A stretch of 11,589 nucleotides of DNA from the NCBI GenBank assembly GCA_018666235.1, contig JABJAB010000086.1, positions 1 to 11,589 on the forward strand. The letters are read 5' to 3'. Below, piece by piece: positions 6,428-11,589 of this stretch; the first letter of the stretch is position 1; each line of letters begins with the position of its first letter. The position numbers and the translations under genes were made by a program. The notes below the pieces were generated by a model. That model did not search any database. It saw only the letters and a list, made by a program, of their open reading frames with translations, and was not told the DNA's origin. The stretch is from Ilumatobacter sp. (GTDB lineage: Bacteria > Actinomycetota > Acidimicrobiia > Acidimicrobiales > Ilumatobacteraceae).

Positions 6428-7426
6428 TCAGTAGGAGTCGGCGAGGCGAGCCAGGCCGTCATCGACGCTCACCGTCGGCGTCCAACCAAGATCCAACGCC
6501 GCAGGCGCAGGGTCAAACCAATGGGCAGTACCGAGTTGCTCCGCCACGAACCGAGTGAGCGGCGGCTCGTCATCGTCGTTGCGGACCCGCTGCGGCAACC
6601 GAGGCCAGACTCGCTCGAGGATCGAACCCACGGCACATGCCGTCCGGAGCGGTACGCCACGCGGTTCGAACGGGACGCCGGCAGCGGCGCAAATTCCAGC
6701 GACGAGGTCGCGAACCGGACGGGGCTCGCCGTTGGCGATGACATAGGCCCGTCCAGCGCACTTTGCGCCGGGCGCGGTGCTGTCGACCGCTGCAATGAGG
6801 GCATCGACCGCGTTGTCGATGTAGGTGGTATCAACGAGCGCGCGACCGCCGCCCACTAACGCAAGTCGTCCCTGTCTGGAGCGCTCGACGATGCGGCCAA
6901 CGAGCTGCGTGTCGCCCGGGCCCCACACGAGGTGCGGGCGGACAGCCACGACGCCCATCGTTGGCGACGACGCTGCCAATGCCTCAATCTCGGCCAATGC
7001 TTTCGACTCGGCGTACCATGCCCGCGACCTACCGGTGGTCGGTTCGTCGGCGCCAGCCCCGATGATGGCTGCGCCGCCGTGGGCAACCGATGGCGATGAC
7101 ACGTGGACAACTCGCCCAATGTGGTGGTGCTTCGCCGCAGTCAGCACGTTTCTCGTGCCACCGACGTTGACACTGACGAAGTCCTCTTCGGAGCCAACGA
7201 TGCCGACACGAGCAGCCAGGTGGATGATGGCGTCGCAACCAGCGGCGGCCGTGTTGACTGCTTCGTTGTCACGGATGTCGCCGAGCTGTTGTTCGACACC
7301 GTCGACGCCTGCGAGCGCGTCGACGAAACGCCGTTGGAAGCACACCACAGCATCACCGCGGTCAGCAAGTACTCGTGCGACTCCCGTGCCAATGAGACTG
7401 GACGCTCCGGTGACCAGAACCTTCAT
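6428..7426 (-). CDS. oleD: NAD(P)-dependent 2-alkyl-3-oxoalkanoate reductase OleD (3-beta-HSD-like extended SDR)
   Basis: This 332-residue extended short-chain dehydrogenase begins MKVLVTGASSLIGTG, the Rossmann nucleotide-binding motif. The catalytic YxxxK is in WYAESKALAE, the upstream Ser in HVSSPSVAHGG, and HLAARVG and RPHLVWGPGD are typical of the 3-beta-hydroxysteroid dehydrogenase-like group. By family and by position directly after oleBC, it should be OleD, which reduces the 2-alkyl-3-keto acid made by OleA to the beta-hydroxy acid. The usual TGxxGxxG has Ser in place of the middle Gly (GASSLIG). The ATG at 7426 is five bases after the oleBC stop; an in-frame ATG at 7504 lies inside oleBC and is rejected because the Rossmann strand must be near the N-terminus. 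A steroid or sugar-epimerase role is possible on sequence alone; context argues against it. Confidence 0.87.
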   Translation of the reverse strand: MKVLVTGASSLIGTGVARVLADRGDAVVCFQRRFVDALAGVDGVEQQLGDIRDNEAVNTAAAGCDAIIHLAARVGIVGSEEDFVSVNVGGTRNVLTAAKHHHIGRVVHVSSPSVAHGGAAIIGAGADEPTTGRSRAWYAESKALAEIEALAASSPTMGVVAVRPHLVWGPGDTQLVGRIVERSRQGRLALVGGGRALVDTTYIDNAVDALIAAVDSTAPGAKCAGRAYVIANGEPRPVRDLVAGICAAAGVPFEPRGVPLRTACAVGSILERVWPRLPQRVRNDDDEPPLTRFVAEQLGTAHWFDPAPAALDLGWTPTVSVDDGLARLADSY

Positions 7427-7431
7427 GCCGC

Positions 7432-10029
7432 TCACCGGCGACCCGGGAGGCGCCGCGCTCCGGGCGCAGTCGCACGTCGCCCAGCGAGGACGTCGTTGGC
7501 CCACGCCGCAACTGCGGTGCGGTCAATTTTGGCGTTGTGCCGAATGTCGACGGGCATCGACCGCAGCGTCAGCACCGCCGCCACGGGATAATCCACCGTA
7601 GATCGAATACGGGCGGTGAGGTCGGTCGAGGCCAGACCGTCGTTGCTCGCTGAATCTTCGAGCACGACAACCAACTGCTGACAGCCATGCGGTCCGACGC
7701 CGACCGCGGCGACCCGTGTCAGGTCAAGGTCACGTTCCACCTTGCGTTCGACGGGCACGGAAGTGACCACACCCTCCGATGTGTGCACGTTGTGCACGGC
7801 ACGCCCCTCGACCCAGAGCCGACCCTTGACGTCGAGGTGCCCCACGTCGCCCGATCTATGCCAGCACTGCCCATCGCCGACGTTGGGTCGCGCTGCCCGT
7901 TCGGTGGCCCAGAGGCCGAGGTAGCCATCAGAGACCCAGGGGGCATTGACAACGATCTCTCCGGTGATGCCGGAATCGACCGCTCGCGGAGCGGCTGCGG
8001 GGTCGAAATCGAGCGGCAGGATCATCACCGTGGCACCGGCAACAGGACGGCCGACACAGACGCCGCCTGCTGGTTCGTCCACGGTGGCAGCCTGGATGCC
8101 CGCGAGATCGATGTCGGCCACAGGGAGGACCTCGGTCATGCCGTATGGGGTGTGCATCACCGCGTTCGGGGCGAACGCGCCGATCGCTGCGAGGGTTTCG
8201 GCGGGCACGGGCGCTCCCGCCGACATGATGAGGCGCAGCCGTTCAAGCGCTGCGTCTGCCGATGTGTCGCTGGCGGTTGCGACGACGTTGGCGAGCGCCG
8301 CCGGTGATGCGAACGCCAGTGTGGCATCGAGTTCCGCGCAGGCTCCAGCGAATGCTGCTGCTGAGAGTTTGCCCGGGGTGGTGACATCGCAGTCTGGGAG
8401 CACGGTCGAGATGCCAAGCGCTGGGCCGTACAGGGCGAACGGCGCGAACGCTGCAAGCAGTCGGTCGGTGCTCGTAATGGAGTAGGCAGCTGCGAGGGCA
8501 TCGCGCTGGGCCTCGAGTTGGCGGTGTCGGTAACGGACGCCCTTGGCGGGCCCGGTGGCTCCCGAGGTGAAGAGAATCGCGGCGAAGTCGTCCGCTGCAG
8601 GCGCACTGGGGAGGACCGAGGCGTCGGCAGACATGAGGTCGTTGATGTCAACGCCTTGGGCGCGCGGCGCCCACCGCAATGTCCGCGCTGCGGCGAGGGC
8701 TGACTTCGGGCCGATCACCCATGCTGGCCGGGCGCTGCGGACAGCGCGACGGAGTCCAGAGAGTCCCAGTCCACGATCAGCGACGACGGCGACGCCGCCC
8801 GCGCGCCAGACCCCGTAAATCGCGGCAGCGAGTTCGACGCCCGGCGGAGTCAGCATCGCGACGCGGTCACCGTGGCGAAGGCCGCGCGCAGCGAGTTCGG
8901 TGGCGATTCGATCGACGCGGTCGGCCAGGTCAGTCCACGTGATGCGTTTCCCGCTCGCCATGTCGGCGAAGGCAATGTCATCGTCACCGTGCCGCGTCTC
9001 CAGGGCAGACCAGAGAGATCGTCGCTCGGTCGGCGCCGCAGGGATGGCGACGGCGGCGGTCTGAGGTTGTTCGAATCGGTCGGACAGCCACAGGTCGACG
9101 GTGCCCGCCACGTCGGCTTCGGCCATCACGAGATGGTTGGCGGTCGGAAACCGTTGGATGCTGGTGTTTGGGAGACGTTCCGCGAGATCTGCTGCGAAGT
9201 CGTCGTTGAACACCGGATCGGCCGAGCCCCACGCGAGCAGGACGGGCGCATCAACAGCATGGAGTCGTTGCGCGACGTCGGCAAGTGCATCCTCGGAAGG
9301 GTGGTCGCCACCGGGTTGAAGCGGAACGTCGCCGACGAAGTCCGCCACGGCAGCACGGTGTGCCGCTGAGGGGTACGGGGCGCGGAACGCTGCGCGGTCG
9401 GCAGCATTGATCTTGCCGCGCGACAGCAGCGTGGTGCCGTTGACGAATGTCGGCGTCCGTCGACACACGAGGTCACGGAGCGCAGGAGATGCAGCAAGTC
9501 TGATGATCGACGGAGACCTGCGGCCGGCGGGAACAGCAATACCGGTGTTGCACAGCACCATGCCGGCGACCTGGTCAGCGTGGTCGACGGCCCATCCCAT
9601 CGCGACAGCACCGCCCCAGTCGTGCGCGGCGAGGGTGAGCGGGATGTCGGGATCGAGGCCGAGTGCGCTGATGACGTCGTCGAGGTCGCGGACGCGGGTG
9701 GCGTATCGCCGCAGTGGGGTGCGTTCGCTGAATCCCATGCCGAGTTGATCAACCGCGATCACGCGGTAGCGGTCACCGAACGAGCGCAGAAATGTGGCCC
9801 ACGAGTAGGCCCATGTCGGGTTGCCATGGACACAGACCATCGTGGCGATTGGCGCGCGTCCAGCAGCGGCCAGGGTTGGACCGGTGTCGAGAACATGCCA
9901 CCGATGCGTGCCACCATCGTGGCTCGGCACATCGACACTGTTCGACCACGCCGGGTCGATCCCCCAGGCGTCCAGATCGGCAACGCTGGGCAGGTCGGGC
10001 ACCCAGGACCGGCTGGAGCCGGGGCTCAC
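7432..10029 (-). CDS. oleBC: Fused OleB-OleC: beta-lactone decarboxylase plus AMP-dependent beta-lactone synthetase
   Basis: The protein is about 865 residues with two enzyme domains. The N-terminal part (about 1-320) is an alpha/beta hydrolase of the haloalkane-dehalogenase type: oxyanion motif HGNPTW near 68, nucleophile Asp near 136 in LAAHDWGGAVAMGW, and catalytic His near 298 in PTANHLVMAE. That is OleB, which decarboxylates beta-lactones to cis-olefins. The C-terminal part (about 335-865) is an AMP-forming domain: P-loop FTSGATGPAKG near 486, YGMTE near 628, GD and GRLWVEGR near 726-742, and the A10 lysine in HNAKIDR near 833. That is OleC, which activates the beta-hydroxy acid to the beta-lactone. 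The frame is continuous, so this is a true fusion as in Micrococcus-type ole loci. I choose the GTG at 10029 because it overlaps the oleA stop (GTGA); a GTG at 10002 is the alternative. The open frame up to 10458 is antisense-free but lies inside oleA and is rejected. Confidence 0.92.
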   Translation of the reverse strand: MSPGSSRSWVPDLPSVADLDAWGIDPAWSNSVDVPSHDGGTHRWHVLDTGPTLAAAGRAPIATMVCVHGNPTWAYSWATFLRSFGDRYRVIAVDQLGMGFSERTPLRRYATRVRDLDDVISALGLDPDIPLTLAAHDWGGAVAMGWAVDHADQVAGMVLCNTGIAVPAGRRSPSIIRLAASPALRDLVCRRTPTFVNGTTLLSRGKINAADRAAFRAPYPSAAHRAAVADFVGDVPLQPGGDHPSEDALADVAQRLHAVDAPVLLAWGSADPVFNDDFAADLAERLPNTSIQRFPTANHLVMAEADVAGTVDLWLSDRFEQPQTAAVAIPAAPTERRSLWSALETRHGDDDIAFADMASGKRITWTDLADRVDRIATELAARGLRHGDRVAMLTPPGVELAAAIYGVWRAGGVAVVADRGLGLSGLRRAVRSARPAWVIGPKSALAAARTLRWAPRAQGVDINDLMSADASVLPSAPAADDFAAILFTSGATGPAKGVRYRHRQLEAQRDALAAAYSITSTDRLLAAFAPFALYGPALGISTVLPDCDVTTPGKLSAAAFAGACAELDATLAFASPAALANVVATASDTSADAALERLRLIMSAGAPVPAETLAAIGAFAPNAVMHTPYGMTEVLPVADIDLAGIQAATVDEPAGGVCVGRPVAGATVMILPLDFDPAAAPRAVDSGITGEIVVNAPWVSDGYLGLWATERAARPNVGDGQCWHRSGDVGHLDVKGRLWVEGRAVHNVHTSEGVVTSVPVERKVERDLDLTRVAAVGVGPHGCQQLVVVLEDSASNDGLASTDLTARIRSTVDYPVAAVLTLRSMPVDIRHNAKIDRTAVAAWANDVLAGRRATAPGARRLPGRR

Positions 10030-11051
10030 CAGACGATTTCGGTGTAGCTGGTGTTCAGGCCTGAGCCAATGCCCATCAACAAGACGCGGTCGCCGGGCGC
10101 GATCTTGTCGGACACCTTGGCCAGGGTCATCGGGATGGCAGCAGGACCGACGTTGCCGTTCGTCGGGAAGGTCTGCGGCGCGCGGTTGTGGTCGATGCCC
10201 AGGCGCTCGCACAGCAAACGTGTGTGCACCGAGCTGACCTGGTGGACGATGTACCAATCCATGCCCGCTTCCCAGTCGAAGTCGCCGCCGGCATTCTTCC
10301 AGGCGGCTTCGGCCAGGTCCAGCCCGGCGATCAGCAGCGCATGTGTATCGGTGTACATCGCTTCGAGGTCGCCAATGCACAAGGTGTGGTGCTCGGTCCC
10401 TGCGCGGGCGACTCCGCCAACGAGGCGGTGGGCATCCGGGTGCTGGTCCATCCGGCACAGCAGTGCTGCTGCCGAGCCGGAGCCGAGCGTGAGCGAGGCA
10501 AACTCGGCAAAGATGTCCGATGCCTCAGTCGTGGGCTGCTGCAGGCGCTTGATCGTCTGTTCCTGTGTAAAGCGGCTGCCCTCGCCGTCAACCACGAGTG
10601 CGTAGTCGATGGCTCCGGAGTCGATGGCAGCAGCTGCGATCTGCATGCCGTTGACGAAGGCCAGGCAGGCGTTCCCGACATCGAAATTGAGACAGCTCGG
10701 AGCGAGTCCAAGTTGGTGGTGAACGGCACACGCGATCGACGGCTCAAGGTGGTGCTTGCATACCGACGTCGAAATCAGCATGCCGACCCTGCTCGGGTCG
10801 ATTCCCGAGTCGTCGAGGGCTTTGCGGCCGGCCAGCGCTGCCGCCTTGTCAAAGGTGACGTTTTCGGGCCACCAGCGGCGCGACTCGATTCCTGCCAGAT
10901 CGGACAGCGTGCCGGCTTTCATGCCTGTCCGCTCGTAGGTGACGGCCAATTGCTCATCGATCCACGCTGACGTGACGATCTCGGGCGCTTCGACGGATTG
11001 GATCGAGAGCACACCGACATTGCGGTGGGTCAGCACAGAATTCGAGGTCAT
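10026..11051 (-). CDS. oleA: OleA, thiolase-superfamily acyl-CoA condensing enzyme
   Basis: This 341-residue protein would join two fatty acyl-CoAs head to head into a 2-alkyl-3-keto acid, the first step of the Ole pathway. The thiolase-fold residues are visible: Cys129 in FDVGNACLAF, His270 in WYIVHQVSS and Asn300 in FPTNGNVGPAAIP. Glu103 in HHLEPSIA lies 26 residues before the Cys, the same spacing as the Glu117-Cys143 base and nucleophile pair of Xanthomonas campestris OleA, and the His-Asn spacing (30) also matches His285-Asn315. This argues for OleA over a FabH-type 3-oxoacyl-ACP synthase III. The ATG at 11051 has AAGGA at 11059-11063 on the minus strand. It is the first gene of the oleA-oleBC-oleD operon, downstream of a tRNA-Gly terminator, so its promoter should lie in 11065-11170; I saw no clear box. 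Confidence 0.92.
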   Translation of the reverse strand: MTSNSVLTHRNVGVLSIQSVEAPEIVTSAWIDEQLAVTYERTGMKAGTLSDLAGIESRRWWPENVTFDKAAALAGRKALDDSGIDPSRVGMLISTSVCKHHLEPSIACAVHHQLGLAPSCLNFDVGNACLAFVNGMQIAAAAIDSGAIDYALVVDGEGSRFTQEQTIKRLQQPTTEASDIFAEFASLTLGSGSAAALLCRMDQHPDAHRLVGGVARAGTEHHTLCIGDLEAMYTDTHALLIAGLDLAEAAWKNAGGDFDWEAGMDWYIVHQVSSVHTRLLCERLGIDHNRAPQTFPTNGNVGPAAIPMTLAKVSDKIAPGDRVLLMGIGSGLNTSYTEIVW

Positions 11052-11170
11052 AGGGCGTTCCTTTCGGGAGGAGAGATGAGCCTACGTGACGATCAGGCGC
11101 TGTCTGCGGTTCTCCTGCATCGGTGCCACGAACGTCACATTCACCCTCAGCAACCGCATCGTGATTGGCG

Positions 11171-11210
11171 TGAAAACAAGAGAAGCTCCCGGCGTGGACC
11201 GGGAGCTTCT
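11171..11210 (-). terminator. Intrinsic terminator after tRNA-Gly
   Basis: A perfect 12-bp stem (11181-11192 with 11199-11210) and a six-base loop. On the minus strand the stem starts at the last A of the encoded CCA of tRNA-Gly and is followed by CTTGTTTTC (T-run complement of 11173-11176). It should end the tRNA transcript about 120 bp before oleA. Confidence 0.85.
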
Positions 11211-11285
11211 GGAGCGGATGACCGGGATCGAACCGGCGACCTCAACCTTGGCAAGGTTGCGCTCTACCAACTGAGCCACATCCGC
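11210..11285 (-). tRNA. tRNA-Gly (anticodon GCC)
   Basis: A full cloverleaf of 73 bases plus encoded CCA. The acceptor GCGGATG pairs with CATCCGC, then discriminator U. The D stem is GCTC/GAGC, the anticodon stem CAACC/GGTTG, the loop TTGCCAA with anticodon GCC, and the T stem GCCGG/CCGGT around TTCGATC. The gene is on the same strand as, and upstream of, the ole operon. A TAGATT at 11299-11304 (minus strand) 13 bases upstream could be its -10 box. Confidence 0.96.
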
Positions 11286-11306
11286 ATGTGGAACGGCAAA
11301 TCTAGC

Positions 11307-11335
11307 AGTCTGACGCCCGGACCGGACATCAGACT
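11307..11335 (-). terminator. Terminator hairpin after the right-edge gene
   Basis: The 29 bases fold on the minus-strand RNA into a 13-pair stem: seven perfect pairs (AGTCTGA with TCAGACT), then six more including two G-U wobbles, around a three-base loop. A short ATTT follows within about seven bases, so the T-run is weak. It lies 13 bp after the stop of the partial gene at the right edge. Confidence 0.6.
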
Positions 11336-11348
11336 TTCTCGCTGGCGC

Positions 11349-11589
11349 TCAGTCGGCCGATTCGGTGCCCACAGGCTCGCCATCGGCCACATTCGCGAGC
11401 GGCATGCTGTTGGTTTCATCAGACTGGTCGATGTCGATGTGGATGTCGCTGCCGGCGGACGGCGTCCCATCAGTCATCAGTTCTGCGACAGCACGCGTGA
11501 CCGACAGCGGGTCGGCACCGGCGACGGATCGGTCGCTCGACTCATGCTTTGTGTCGGACGCATGCTGCGCGCGCAGGTCGTCGAACGTC
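11349..11589 (-). CDS. C-terminus of an unidentified acidic protein (partial)
   Basis: An open minus-strand frame enters from the right edge and ends at TGA 11349-11351, giving 79 residues of C-terminus. It begins TFDDLRAQHASDTKHESSD, continues with DPLSVTRAVAELMTDG, and ends in an acidic tail with SDIHIDIDQSD and GEPVGTESAD. The tail is rich in Asp, Glu and Ser and looks disordered. I do not recognise the family. Codon-position GC is as in the neighbouring genes, and the terminator hairpin just downstream supports a real gene end. The start is outside the window. Confidence 0.6.
   Translation of the reverse strand, partial: TFDDLRAQHASDTKHESSDRSVAGADPLSVTRAVAELMTDGTPSAGSDIHIDIDQSDETNSMPLANVADGEPVGTESAD

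Noticed and set aside
6097..6462. Minus-strand frame spanning the tRNA-Cys region, and plus-strand frame 6173-6859
   Set aside because: They run through the tRNA gene, its terminator and the antisense of oleD, and have no domain or ribosome-binding site.
10030..10458. N-terminal extension of oleBC to an ATG at 10458
   Set aside because: These 143 codons lie wholly inside oleA in another frame and read as Arg/Pro-rich nonsense; the GTG overlapping the oleA stop fits the operon layout.
10026..11051. OleA read as FabH (3-oxoacyl-ACP synthase III)
   Set aside because: The Glu-Cys spacing of 26 residues, the oleBC and oleD neighbours, and the HLEP motif match OleA; no fatty-acid synthesis genes are nearby.

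Overview
The window looks like chromosomal DNA from a high-GC Gram-positive of the Actinomycetota. GTG starts, four-base start/stop overlaps, a luciferase-like F420-type oxidoreductase and a fused oleB-oleC gene all fit. An Acidimicrobiia relative (Ilumatobacter-like) is my best guess from gene style only; no marker gene here proves it. Coding density is high and no stretch longer than about 180 bases lacks a gene. I see no insertion sequence, CRISPR array or phage gene.

Left part (1-2296): the last codons of a probable arylsulfatase on the plus strand converge on a minus-strand molybdate ABC transporter operon, modA-modB-modC. It encodes a lipoprotein binding protein, a permease and a short ATPase without the usual C-terminal TOBE/Mop domain. 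Adjacent genes overlap by four bases at both junctions.

Centre-left (2391-5625, plus strand): a COG4119-type NUDIX hydrolase diverges from modA. It is followed by a lipoprotein with two tandem LytR_C-like domains, then a TauD/TfdA-type Fe(II)/2-oxoglutarate dioxygenase that overlaps by four bases with an LLM-class flavin/F420-dependent oxidoreductase. The last two look like a coupled oxidative pair. A convergent 128-bp gap with four 9-bp tandem repeats and a 15-bp palindrome separates them from a minus-strand VOC/glyoxalase-fold gene.

Right part (6308-11285, minus strand): a complete ole locus, oleA - oleBC (fused) - oleD, lies between tRNA-Gly(GCC) upstream and tRNA-Cys(GCA) downstream, all on one strand. 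OleA condenses two acyl-CoAs, OleD reduces the 2-alkyl-3-keto acid, the OleC domain makes the beta-lactone and the OleB domain decarboxylates it to a long-chain cis-olefin. The catalytic residues I can place for OleA, OleB, OleC and OleD are present. Each tRNA is followed almost directly by a perfect 12-bp hairpin and a TTTT tract.

The right edge holds the C-terminus of an unidentified acidic protein on the minus strand, with its own strong terminator hairpin. The most notable content is the complete ole hydrocarbon/beta-lactone locus. I did not find a clearly unprecedented system.
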